From JACQFZ01 sp045810625 (GTDB taxonomy: Bacteria; Pseudomonadota; Gammaproteobacteria; Acidiferrobacterales; Sulfurifustaceae): DNA of 64,000 nucleotides. This document shows positions 1 through 7,925 of the stretch, in pieces (positions within the stretch are counted from its first letter, which is position 1; every line of letters starts with the position of its first letter). The stretch spans positions 1-64,000 of the forward strand of contig JBJMVQ010000057.1 in assembly GCA_045810625.1 (NCBI GenBank), in the 5' to 3' direction. The translations under genes were made by a program, and so were the position numbers. The notes below the pieces were generated by a model that saw only the letters and a list, made by a program, of their open reading frames with translations, was not told where the DNA came from and made no database searches.

Positions 1-2
1 GC

Positions 3-567
3 ACTTTTCCGCTGCGCAATCCTGCGTCGCTGAAAAGTCCAGGGCCCACGTCCATGTGCGGCGCGACTGCTGCGCACTCGCGACCACTCCGCCTCGCCCC
101 TGTGCTACCGCGAAATTGGCGCGTCCTGTGCGGCATCGCCGGCGCGGACACACGTTGCGCCGCTCCTGCTTGCAGCCCGGGGTGCAACAATATCCGTTGC
201 ACCCGTTCGCCGGCGCGAACCCATGTTAAATGGGTTCGCGACTTCTCCGGCTCACCCCTGCGCCCGCGGCATTCGTACTCCTGTACATCAGTGTGTCCGC
301 GAAACCTCCGGAACGTGGCTTCGGACACAGCTCATCAGCCATCCTTGGCGAAACATACGCAACTTCGATCAACCCCGGCCCGCACCTCCGTGTGCGGGCG
401 CTCGCCGGCGCGGACACACGTTAAGTGTGTCCGCGAAACCTCCGGAACCTGCCTTCGGATAGAGTTCCCAGCCATCCATGGCGCAGCTTTCGTAACTTCG
501 GTTAACCCCGGCCGCCACTTCCGTGTGGCGGCGCTCGGCGGGCGAATGCACGTTAAGTGCATTCGCG
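3..567. repeat. Array of hairpin repeats with covarying stems
   Basis: This non-coding stretch before rph contains several perfect hairpins of two kinds. Type B has loop GTTAA and a 10-11 bp stem: 214-224/230-240 (arm CGCGAACCCAT), 409-419/425-435 (arm CGCGGACACAC), 542-551/557-566 (arm GCGAATGCAC). Type A precedes type B: 180-188/196-204 (arm GGGTGCAAC), 378-385/392-399 (arm GCCCGCAC, loop CTCCGT), 511-518/525-532 (arm GCCGCCAC, loop TTCCGT). Loops and flanks are conserved while stems change on both sides together. The last two A-B units repeat with a period of about 134 bp. A degenerate half unit lies near 291-314, and another hairpin (ACTTTTC/GAAAAGT) at 3-9/32-38. I see no protein gene here; the long open frame at 54-590 reads straight through the palindromes. 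REP-like element or structured RNA are both possible. Confidence 0.8.
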
Positions 568-587
568 AACTCCCCGCCTCGCCCTGT

Positions 588-593
588 TAGAAT
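588..593 (+). promoter_or_regulatory. Possible -10 element for rph
   Basis: TAGAAT lies 32 bases before the rph start, directly after the last hairpin repeat. No convincing -35 hexamer stands 16-18 bases upstream, so this is a match to one element only. The same TAGAAT word occurs in a similar position before argS. Confidence 0.35.
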
Positions 594-625
594 GCGCTCC
601 CCTGCAATCTCGCGAGAACGCATCG

Positions 626-1345
626 ATGCGACCGAGCGGCCGGGCGCCGGATGATTTGCGCCCCATTCGAATCACCCGTCAGTACACGCGCCATGCCGAA
701 GGATCAGTGCTGATCGAGTTCGGTGATACGCGCGTGCTGTGTACGGCGAGTATTGAAGAAAAAGTGCCGCCGTTTTTGAAAGGGAAAGGCCAAGGATGGA
801 TCACCGCGGAGTACGGGATGCTGCCGCGCGCGACGCACGAACGCACGCAGCGCGAGGCGGCCCGCGGCAAGCAGACGGGCCGCACGCTCGAAATTCAGCG
901 CCTCATCGGGCGCGCGCTCCGTTCGGCTGTCGATCTCACGCGCCTTGGCGAGCGCACTATCACGATCGATTGCGACGTGCTGCAAGCCGACGGTGGCACG
1001 CGTACCGCATCGATCACCGGCGGGTGCGTGGCGTTGTTCGACGCACTCGCGGCGCTTACGGCACGCAACGCCATCCCCACCGACGCGCGGCGCCATTTCA
1101 TCGCGTCGGTATCGGTCGGCATCTACGAAGGCACGCCGGTGCTCGACCTCGACTACGCCGAGGACTCGCGCGCCGACACGGACATGAACGTCGTCATGAA
1201 CGATGCGTTCGGCTTCATCGAGGTCCAGGGAACGGCCGAGCGCGGCAGCTTTAGCGCCGAGCAGCTCATACGTATGACCGAGCTTGCGCGTCTGGGGATC
1301 GAGCAACTCATCGCCGCGCAACGTCGCGCGCTCGGGCTCGCATGA
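626..1345 (+). CDS. rph: Ribonuclease PH
   Basis: Phosphorolytic 3'-5' exoribonuclease that trims tRNA precursors and other RNA ends using inorganic phosphate; the family forms hexameric rings in the cytoplasm. The 239-residue product starts MRPSGR and matches the family's usual length. Arg86 and the conserved stretch with GGTRTASITG (about 123-132) correspond to the phosphate site, and the acidic segment around DTDMNVVMND fits the metal site. An in-frame upstream ATG at 557 was rejected because it falls inside a hairpin repeat and adds 23 non-conserved residues. The stop overlaps the rdgB start as ATGA, so the two are translationally coupled. Confidence 0.96.
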   Translation: MRPSGRAPDDLRPIRITRQYTRHAEGSVLIEFGDTRVLCTASIEEKVPPFLKGKGQGWITAEYGMLPRATHERTQREAARGKQTGRTLEIQRLIGRALRSAVDLTRLGERTITIDCDVLQADGGTRTASITGGCVALFDALAALTARNAIPTDARRHFIASVSVGIYEGTPVLDLDYAEDSRADTDMNVVMNDAFGFIEVQGTAERGSFSAEQLIRMTELARLGIEQLIAAQRRALGLA

Positions 1346-1965
1346 CCGAAACGATCGTGCTCGCGAGCGACAACGCCGGAAAGCTCCGCGAGCTGAACCA
1401 GATGCTCGCCGGCCTCGATCTCGCGGTGGTGCCGCAATCGCAATTCAGGGTGCCGCCCGCGGACGAAACCGGCCTGACTTTCCTCGAAAACGCCATCCTG
1501 AAAGCACGCAACGCCGCCGAGCACACGGGCCTCCCGGCAATCGCAGACGATTCGGGCATCGAGGTCGACGCGCTCGGCGGCGCCCCGGGCGTGCATTCGG
1601 CACGTTACGCCGGACCCGGCGCCACCGACGCCGCGAACGTCGAAAAGCTCCTCGCGGCGCTGCGCGACGTTCCCGAAGCCCGCCGCAGCGCGCGCTTTCG
1701 CTGCGTGCTCGTCTATCTGCGTCATGCGCGTGACCCGGCGCCCATCATCGCCGAGGGAACGTGGGAAGGCCGTATCGCCGCGGCGCCGCGGGGCACGAAC
1801 GGCTTCGGCTACGATCCCGTCTTCGTCGTGCCCGACCGAGGCTGTACCTCGGCCGAGCTGCCGGCCGATGAGAAGAACCGCCTGAGTCATCGCGGTCAGG
1901 CCTTGCGCGCGTTGGTCCAGGCGCTCTGCCGAGTTCGTGAGATTGTTGCTCACCGCACTACGTGA
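1342..1965 (+). CDS. rdgB: dITP/XTP pyrophosphatase (non-canonical NTPase)
   Basis: Hydrolyses dITP, XTP and related deaminated purine triphosphates to monophosphates, keeping them out of DNA and RNA. The 207-residue protein shows the Ham1/RdgB signatures: SDNAGK near residue 9, LTFLENA near 45, the catalytic ADDSG with Asp69 and Asp70, and FGYDPVF in the C-terminal half. The start overlaps the rph stop by four bases and the stop overlaps the GTG of the next gene by four, so rph, rdgB and the transporter form a tight operon. The rph-rdgB-hemW order is common in gammaproteobacteria. Confidence 0.96.
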   Translation: MTETIVLASDNAGKLRELNQMLAGLDLAVVPQSQFRVPPADETGLTFLENAILKARNAAEHTGLPAIADDSGIEVDALGGAPGVHSARYAGPGATDAANVEKLLAALRDVPEARRSARFRCVLVYLRHARDPAPIIAEGTWEGRIAAAPRGTNGFGYDPVFVVPDRGCTSAELPADEKNRLSHRGQALRALVQALCRVREIVAHRTT

Positions 1966-2867
1966 CTAAACCCGCCGGTTGGAAATTGAGGGCGGCGATC
2001 GCCTTTGCGACGGTTTACATCGTCTGGGGATCGACCTACCTCGCGATACGCGTCGGCGTACAGCGCCTGCCGCCGGCGCTTTTCGCCGGCGTGCGCTTCT
2101 TGGCCGCGGGCGCGCTCCTTGCACTCTATGCAACGGCGACCGGCCAGCGCTGGCCGCGCAGCTGGCGCGAATGGAAGATCATTACCATCGTGGGCGTGCT
2201 GCTCCTCATCGGCGGCAACGGGCTGGTGGTTTGGGGATCGCAGTGGATCGCGTCGAATCAAGCCGCGCTCATCGTGGCAAGCGTTGCGCTCTGGATTGCC
2301 GGTCTCGGTACGCTCGGCCGTAACGGCCAGCCGCTCTCGCGCCAGGCCCTGATCGGGCTCGTGATCGGCCTCGCCGGCGTCGGGTTGTTAATGCACCCGG
2401 CGGCGGAATTCGCGCCGCATGCCCTCCTCGGTCAAATCGCCATTCTCGGCGCCGCGTTTCTTTGGGCGAGCGGCACGACCTACGCGAGACACATGCAGCC
2501 GAGCACGCCTCCGTTCATGTCCGCCGCGTTGCAGTCGCTCGTCGCCGGCGCGCTGCTTTGTGTCATCGGGCTCGCGACCGGAGAGGCGAACACGTGGCAC
2601 TGGTCGTGGACGGGCAGCGTCGCACTGCTGTACCTCATCGTCTTCGGTGCATTTGCCTTCGCCGCTTACGTGTGGCTAATGCACGAAGTCGCGCCCGCGG
2701 CGCTCGGAACGTACGCGTACGTCAATCCGGCCATCGCCGTGGTGCTCGGGTGGTGGCTGCTCGACGAAGAGTTGAAGACGCCGCAACTGCTCGGCATGAC
2801 GACGATTCTGCTCGGCGTGATTCTGGTCAGCACCGCGCAGACACCTGCGGCCGCGCGCAAGTCCTAG
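1962..2867 (+). CDS. EamA/DMT-family transporter, YedA-like
   Basis: Inner-membrane drug/metabolite superfamily protein of 301 residues with about ten hydrophobic helices arranged as two EamA repeats; substrate unknown. The first helix carries VYIVWGSTYLAIRVG, typical of the YedA/RhaT-like branch, and the second repeat ends in WWLLDEEL followed by a glycine-rich helix. It starts with GTG inside the rdgB stop (GTGA), so it is coupled to rdgB. It sits between rdgB and hemW, which are usually neighbours, so this looks like a gene gained within the operon. Export of an amino acid or metabolite is the general expectation for the family. Confidence 0.88.
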   Translation: MTKPAGWKLRAAIAFATVYIVWGSTYLAIRVGVQRLPPALFAGVRFLAAGALLALYATATGQRWPRSWREWKIITIVGVLLLIGGNGLVVWGSQWIASNQAALIVASVALWIAGLGTLGRNGQPLSRQALIGLVIGLAGVGLLMHPAAEFAPHALLGQIAILGAAFLWASGTTYARHMQPSTPPFMSAALQSLVAGALLCVIGLATGEANTWHWSWTGSVALLYLIVFGAFAFAAYVWLMHEVAPAALGTYAYVNPAIAVVLGWWLLDEELKTPQLLGMTTILLGVILVSTAQTPAAARKS

Positions 2868-2913
2868 CGCACGGCAGCTGCGTCAATCGTACGCCGGCGC
2901 GGTACCATACGGC

Positions 2914-4077
2914 ATGATGATCGTTTCTCCGCCGCCGCTCTCGCTCTATATTCACCTACCGTGGTGCGTGCGCAAATGCCCGTACTGCGACTTCAACTCG
3001 CACGCGCTCAGAGCGGCGCTTCCTGAAGATCCATACGTCGACGCGCTGCTGCGCGATCTCACGGCAGATGCGCCGCTCGTCGAAGGGCGGACCGTCCAAA
3101 CCGTTTTCCTCGGCGGCGGTACGCCTAGCCTGTTCAGCCCGGAAGCTATCGCGCGTCTCCTAACGGGCGTACGCGACCGCGTCGCGCTCGCGCCCGACGC
3201 CGAAGTCACCCTGGAAGCAAATCCCGGGACGGTCGAGGTTTCGCGCTTTCGCGGCTTTCGCGAGGCCGGCGTCAATCGGCTGTCGATCGGCATTCAGAGT
3301 TTCGATCCGGCCAAACTGCAGACCCTCGGCCGCATTCATGGACGCGAAGAGGCAACCGCCGCCGCCGACGCGGCGCGCGCGGCCAGGTTCGACAACTTCA
3401 ATCTCGATCTCATGTATGCGCTGCCGGACCAAAGCGTTGAGCAAGCGCTGAGCGACGTGCGCACCGCGCTCGCCGCCGCACCGACGCACCTCTCGCTGTA
3501 TCAGCTGACGCTCGAACCCAATACCGCTTTTTACCGAGCGCCGCCGCAACTGCCCGACGAAGAAACGATCGAGACGATGGAGAAGACACTGATCGGGGAG
3601 CTGCAGCGCGCCGGATTCGTGCAGTACGAGGTCTCCGCCTATGCCCTCGCGGGAAAGGAGTGCCGGCACAACCGGAACTATTGGGAGTTCGGCGACTACC
3701 TCGGCATTGGTGCGGGCGCACACGCAAAGATTTCCTCGCACGCTGCCGTGACGCGCACGGTGAAAGTCCGGCATCCGGAAGCATTTCTGCACGCCGCCGG
3801 TTCAGCCGGTGCCCGCGCAAGTTCGCGCGTCGTTGCGTCCGGCGAGCTTCCGTTCGAGTTCATGCTCAACGCGCTGCGCCTGCGTGACGGTTTCGCTGTC
3901 TCGCTTTTTACTGAACGGACCGGTCTCTCATTCGATTGCATCGAAACGCCCACAGATCGAGCGCGGGAACGGGGCTTGCTCGTTCTCGAGAACGACAGCA
4001 TCCGCGCAAGCGCGCTCGGCCGGCGCTTCCTCAACGACCTGGTTGGACTTTTTTTACCCGCCTCGGCTTCCGGGTAG
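2914..4077 (+). CDS. hemW: HemW-type radical SAM haem chaperone (formerly HemN-like)
   Basis: Radical SAM protein with the CX3CX2C iron-sulfur motif (Cys18, Cys22, Cys25 in PWCVRKCPYCDFNS) and the GGGTPS glycine motif. At 387 residues, with PWC rather than the HemN pattern and with HNRNYWEFGDYLGIGAGAH in the C-terminal half, it belongs to HemW, which binds haem and delivers it to respiratory proteins, rather than to true oxygen-independent coproporphyrinogen oxidase. Two consecutive ATGs at 2914 and 2917 leave the exact start open by one residue. It follows the transporter gene by 46 bases and may share its transcript. Confidence 0.93.
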   Translation: MMIVSPPPLSLYIHLPWCVRKCPYCDFNSHALRAALPEDPYVDALLRDLTADAPLVEGRTVQTVFLGGGTPSLFSPEAIARLLTGVRDRVALAPDAEVTLEANPGTVEVSRFRGFREAGVNRLSIGIQSFDPAKLQTLGRIHGREEATAAADAARAARFDNFNLDLMYALPDQSVEQALSDVRTALAAAPTHLSLYQLTLEPNTAFYRAPPQLPDEETIETMEKTLIGELQRAGFVQYEVSAYALAGKECRHNRNYWEFGDYLGIGAGAHAKISSHAAVTRTVKVRHPEAFLHAAGSAGARASSRVVASGELPFEFMLNALRLRDGFAVSLFTERTGLSFDCIETPTDRARERGLLVLENDSIRASALGRRFLNDLVGLFLPASASG

Positions 4078-4177
4078 TGCGCACCCCCGTAGCTGCGCTG
4101 ATAGTGAGATACATCAGCGTCTGTTAAGTTTGGCAGCTACTCAACAGGCACGGAACGAAGTGGATCAAGGAGCCGAC

Positions 4178-4708
4178 ATGAAGAAGCACCGTTACATTTG
4201 CGCGATCGCCCTCGTTGCAGGTGTGACCATTTGTGCCGCAGCCGCCGCGCAGGAGAGTCCGCTGTACTTCGGGTTGAAGGCGGGACAAATGGACATCGAC
4301 CAGAGCGGTTTCGACACTTCCAGCAACTTCGGCTTGCTGCTCGGCTACGATCTTTTTCGCGACGTCAACGGCTCGTTGGCGATCGAAGCGGAATACACGC
4401 GCGATATCTCCAAAGGCGACGTGCAGATTGGCGCGGCTAACGGTGACTGGAAAATTGAGACGCTCGCGGCCTACGGCGCGTATCGCACGGCCGGACCGAT
4501 CTATCTCAAGGCCAAGGCCGGCTATTTGAGCGAAGACATCTCGGTGAGCGGCGTCAGTGGCACGGGCGTGTCCGGCAACGATTCGGGCTTCTCGTTCGGT
4601 GCGGGCGTCGGCTACTACTTCAATCGCAAAACCGGCATCGAGTTCGAATATACGGTGATCGAGCAGGACGTGAACTTCTTCAGCATCGGCTACTTCACGC
4701 ACTTCTGA
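4178..4708 (+). CDS. Small outer-membrane beta-barrel protein
   Basis: A 176-residue exported protein. The N-terminus MKKHRY, hydrophobic core and AAAAAQ cleavage region (around residues 23-25) form a signal peptide; the rest alternates aromatic and polar residues in beta-strand pattern (YFGLKAG, FGLLLGYDLF, YLKAKAGYL, FGAGVGYYF) and ends in Phe, the usual terminal signal for Bam-dependent barrels. It resembles OmpA-like or porin-family (OMP_b-brl) barrels without a periplasmic domain. An AAGGAG ribosome site precedes the ATG, which supports this start over longer in-frame versions that run into hemW. Function is unknown. The TlpA-like gene starts seven bases after its stop. Confidence 0.85.
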   Translation: MKKHRYICAIALVAGVTICAAAAAQESPLYFGLKAGQMDIDQSGFDTSSNFGLLLGYDLFRDVNGSLAIEAEYTRDISKGDVQIGAANGDWKIETLAAYGAYRTAGPIYLKAKAGYLSEDISVSGVSGTGVSGNDSGFSFGAGVGYYFNRKTGIEFEYTVIEQDVNFFSIGYFTHF

Positions 4709-4714
4709 TTTCTC

Positions 4715-5287
4715 GTGGCGCCCCGCACCGACACTGACATCGCCTCCAAGCCGGCCCGCCCCGCGCGTTGGCGCCGGCGCGCGTCGCCGCTCGTCGTGCT
4801 CGCGCTCATCGCGGCATTAACGGGTGTCGCGACGGCACTGCTACCCACGCCGAAACCGCCTCCGCCGGCGGATTTGAGCCTGGCGCTGCTCGACGGCCGC
4901 GTTCTGCATCTCGCCGAGCTGCGCGGCCGTCCCGTGCTCGTAGCGTTTTGGGCGACGAGTTGTTCGCCCTGCGTCGAGGAGCAACCGGACCTCGCGCGTT
5001 TCTATCAGGAATTTCGACCGCGCGGTCTCGAAATGCTCGCGATCGCGATGCCATACGACCCGCCGGTGCAGGTACAGAGCTTCGTGCGCGAGCGCGAGGT
5101 CCCGTATCCCGTCGTACTCGACGTCGCCGGCCTCGCGTGGCGCGCGTTCGATGAAGTGAAATTCGTTCCGTCGGCGTTCTTGCTGGATCCGCAGGGCCGA
5201 ATCGTCTGGGAGCACGTCGGCAAGCTCGACGTCGAACGCGCGCGCCGGGCGATCGATCCGTTCCTGACGCGGCTCGCCGGCTCTTGA
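4715..5287 (+). CDS. TlpA/ResA-family thiol-disulfide oxidoreductase
   Basis: A 190-residue membrane-anchored periplasmic thioredoxin-like protein. A basic N-terminus is followed by one hydrophobic helix (about 25-43), then a proline-rich linker and an AhpC/TSA-like thioredoxin fold with active-site FWATSCSPC (Cys83, Cys86) and the cis-proline segment VKFVPSAFLLD. Members reduce disulfides in apocytochromes or other exported proteins. The start is GTG, six bases after the upstream barrel gene, with no clear ribosome site, so translation may depend on coupling. No cytochrome c maturation genes are nearby to fix the target. Confidence 0.88.
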   Translation: MAPRTDTDIASKPARPARWRRRASPLVVLALIAALTGVATALLPTPKPPPPADLSLALLDGRVLHLAELRGRPVLVAFWATSCSPCVEEQPDLARFYQEFRPRGLEMLAIAMPYDPPVQVQSFVREREVPYPVVLDVAGLAWRAFDEVKFVPSAFLLDPQGRIVWEHVGKLDVERARRAIDPFLTRLAGS

Positions 5288-5332
5288 TCGGCAGCTTGCG
5301 CCCGCTGTTCGGAACGCTACCCGTTTCCGCTG

Positions 5333-7540
5333 TTAATACAAATCGATGGGATCGACGTCGAGCGACCAGCGGACGCGCGCTCCCGCCTTCTCTTCGGCGA
5401 GGCGTTCCAACCATTGGCTGAGCATTGCGTGCAAGCTGCTGCGCTTCGCCGATTGGACCAGGAGTTGCGCGCGATATCGTCCCGCCCGGCGCTCCATCGG
5501 CGACGGCACGGGATCAAACACCGCGACTTCGGAGTCGGCGCAACGCAGCGCTAGCGCGTGCGCGATACGTAAGAAGCCAAGCGCAACATCCGCTTTGGGC
5601 GATTCTGCGCGCAGCAGCGCGAGGTGCGTGGACGGTGGATACCCGGTTTCCAGGCGCTCGGTCAGGGCATAGTCGACAAAATTATCGTACGCGCCGGCCG
5701 TCTTGAGCTGCGCGAACACCGGATGGCCGGGATGGTAGGTTTGGATCAGCACCCGCCCCGGCTTCGCCCCGCGGCCGGCACGGCCGCTTACCTGAATGAT
5801 TTGCTGCACGAGCCGCTCGGTCGCGCGGAAGTCGCTGCCGTAGAGTCCCTGGTCGGCATTGAGAATACCGACCAGCGTGACGCCGGGGAAATCGTGTCCC
5901 TTCGAGAGCATTTGTGTGCCGATCAAGATATCGGCCTCCCCGCGCCGCGCCCGTTCCAGTTTCTCGTCGAGCGAACCCTTCGCGCGTGTGCTGTCGCGGT
6001 CGACACGCACGATGCGCGCCGTCGGGAACGACCGCTTCAGAACGGATTCGATGCGCTCGGTACCTTCGCCCAGTGCGTGCAACTCGGCGCGCTGGCACGC
6101 CGGGCACACGGTGGGCAACGAACGCTCGGCGCCGCAGTGATGGCAGCGCAGCCGCGCGCTCGACCGGTGAAACGTCAGGCGCGCGTCGCAACGCTCGCAC
6201 GGCGCCACCCATCCGCACTGAAAGCACATCCAGACCGGCGCGAAACCGCGGCGATTCAAAAATAGCAGCGCCTGTTCTCCACGCTGCAGCGTATCCGCGA
6301 TCGCCACCCGCAGCGGGTGCGAGATCCCCTGCTCCGCCGCCAAACGGCGCAGATCGAGCACCTCGATCGCCGGCAGAGCCGCTCCGCCCGCGCGATCGGG
6401 CAGCGTCAACATCGTATAGTGCCCGGCGCGAACGCGGTTCACGGTTTCGAGCGAAGGCGTCGCGGAGCCGAGCATGATCGGCACCGCTTCGCGGTGCGCG
6501 CGCATGACCGCGACGTCGCGCGCCGAATAGCGAAAGCCATCTTGCTGCTTGTACGAGGGGTCGTGCTCTTCGTCCACGATAATCAGGCCGAGATGCGGGA
6601 GCGGCGTAAAAACCGCAGAGCGGGTGCCGACGACGATGCGCGCCTTCCCCGCGCGCGCCATGAGCCACCCATGCGCCCGTTCCTGATCCGTCAAATCGGA
6701 GTGCAATACGACGAGCGGGACACGGACGCGGCTGCGAAACCGGCTGACCAGCTGCGGCGTGAGCGCGATTTCGGGGACGAGCACGAGCACCTGTGCGCCC
6801 CGCGCCAGCACTTGCTCGATCACGCGCAAATAAACTTCGGTCTTGCCGCTCCCCGTTACCCCGTAGATCAGAAACGGTTTGAAGCCGCTCGCGGCCGAAA
6901 CTGCGTCGACGGCCTGAGACTGTGCGGCCGTGAGCGCCGGAGCCGAGGTCGGGGGCACGTCGGGCGCAACGTCATCCTCGTACTCACGCGCCGTAACCCA
7001 GCCGCGGTTGACCAGACTGTCGACGGCAACGCGCCAGCGCGCCGATAGGCCTGCCAGTGCGCGGCTGTCGATTCCGGCCGGCTCTCCTTGCAGCGCCTGC
7101 AGGATCCGCCGCTGGAGCGCAGACCGTTTTACCGCCTGCGGGTCGGCCGCCGCGCCGGAATCCGTGACGAGCCATTTCGTCCGCGTGCGACTCTTTGCGA
7201 GCTCCTGAGTACGTAGCCGCGTCGGGAGCGCTGACGCAATCACTTCACCCACGGGATGGTGATAGTAAGCGGCCGCCCACTCCAGCAGTTCAAGCAGGGA
7301 TGCGGGCAACAACGGTTCCGAATCGAGAATTCCCGTAATGGCCTTGAGACGGCTCGCCGGCACCTCGCTTTCATCGGCAACGCCGGTGACGATTCCGATC
7401 AGCGAGCGGCGGCGCCCGAAAGGCACGCGCACGCGGACCCCACGCGCGGGAATCGGTTCTTCTAAGGGGAGCGAGTAATCGAACGCTCGACGGATGGGCA
7501 CCGGCACTGCGACTTTGGCGACCCGGTTTCTTGCCGTCAT
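5333..7540 (-). CDS. priA: Primosomal protein N' (replication restart helicase)
   Basis: 3'-5' superfamily 2 DNA helicase that recognises stalled forks and reloads the replicative helicase. The 735-residue protein has the N-terminal 3'-end binding region, Walker A GVTGSGKT (227-234), DEEH box (323-326), GSATPS motif, and an insertion with four CxxC pairs binding two zincs (start CFQCGWVAPCERC, about residues 440-485). The C-terminal helicase motif ends around QVSGRAGRG. It is convergent with the TlpA-like gene, 45 bases apart. In many gammaproteobacteria priA neighbours argS and a SPOR gene; here those lie about 27 kb away, indicating rearrangement. Confidence 0.96.
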   Translation of the reverse strand: MTARNRVAKVAVPVPIRRAFDYSLPLEEPIPARGVRVRVPFGRRRSLIGIVTGVADESEVPASRLKAITGILDSEPLLPASLLELLEWAAAYYHHPVGEVIASALPTRLRTQELAKSRTRTKWLVTDSGAAADPQAVKRSALQRRILQALQGEPAGIDSRALAGLSARWRVAVDSLVNRGWVTAREYEDDVAPDVPPTSAPALTAAQSQAVDAVSAASGFKPFLIYGVTGSGKTEVYLRVIEQVLARGAQVLVLVPEIALTPQLVSRFRSRVRVPLVVLHSDLTDQERAHGWLMARAGKARIVVGTRSAVFTPLPHLGLIIVDEEHDPSYKQQDGFRYSARDVAVMRAHREAVPIMLGSATPSLETVNRVRAGHYTMLTLPDRAGGAALPAIEVLDLRRLAAEQGISHPLRVAIADTLQRGEQALLFLNRRGFAPVWMCFQCGWVAPCERCDARLTFHRSSARLRCHHCGAERSLPTVCPACQRAELHALGEGTERIESVLKRSFPTARIVRVDRDSTRAKGSLDEKLERARRGEADILIGTQMLSKGHDFPGVTLVGILNADQGLYGSDFRATERLVQQIIQVSGRAGRGAKPGRVLIQTYHPGHPVFAQLKTAGAYDNFVDYALTERLETGYPPSTHLALLRAESPKADVALGFLRIAHALALRCADSEVAVFDPVPSPMERRAGRYRAQLLVQSAKRSSLHAMLSQWLERLAEEKAGARVRWSLDVDPIDLY

Positions 7541-7925
7541 GCGGGGAAATTTATCATGGCGCTGGAGTCGTCTACGTGAAACGATGCTCCACGTTTAAGC
7601 GTGCAGTAAAAATAATGGCTAACCCATTGTCACTGCGGACGACGAGGGTTATTAACAGTTTCTGTGGATAACATTGTTGATGAACTTCAGGTGTAGCGCT
7701 TCAGCGCCGGTCGGCGCTCGTGATTTGTTACATTGATTAAAAAATGTGCTGATAGAAACGTTCGAATCTTCATGGACTTAGCTCGCGGCCCATCCAATAG
7801 TGACGGAAAACCGGCGCTGGAGCCCGGGAGACGACCGGAGAGCGGTCGATGTGCATAAACAACCGCACAAATCAAGAGAGGATAACCTCGGGGAAATCAG
7901 GGCCGTCAGCCAAACACACAGCAGC
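7541..7925. other. Non-coding spacer upstream of priA
   Basis: This 385-base stretch between the GGDEF-EAL gene's stop and the priA start holds no credible gene. It is more AT-rich than its surroundings between about 7600 and 7760. It contains an inverted pair of DnaA-box-like sequences at 7650-7672, and small hairpins at 7703-7718 (arm AGCGCC) and near 7840 (arm GACCG). No clear promoter pair was found for priA. Confidence 0.6.
7650..7672. promoter_or_regulatory. Inverted pair of DnaA-box-like sites
   Basis: The right arm at 7664-7672 is TGTGGATAA, the exact reverse complement of the DnaA box TTATCCACA. The left arm at 7650-7658 is TTATTAACA, which differs from the box at two positions. The arms are separated by a few bases and together form an imperfect palindrome centred on TTT. 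A DnaA-linked role in priA expression is inference. Confidence 0.45.

Noticed and set aside
214..567. Integron attC-like sites (GTTAAAT, GTTAAGT fit GTTRRRY)
   Set aside because: The GTTRRRY words lie in hairpin loops, no RYYYAAC partner is found at attC distance, and no cassettes or integrase are present.
1..567. CRISPR array
   Set aside because: Unit period is about 134 bp, spacers of constant length are missing and no cas genes are in the window.
54..590. Long open frame with repeated HVKCVRE-like peptides, 178 codons
   Set aside because: The repeated peptide comes from reading straight through the palindromic repeats; composition is Cys/Arg/Pro-rich as in spurious frames, there is no ribosome site, and the covariation is at the level of base pairing.
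2914..4077. Oxygen-independent coproporphyrinogen oxidase (hemN)
   Set aside because: Length, the PWCVRKCPYC context and the rdgB neighbourhood fit HemW instead.
7600..7760. Replication origin
   Set aside because: Only one perfect DnaA box and one weak one; no dnaA, dnaN, gidA or parAB nearby.
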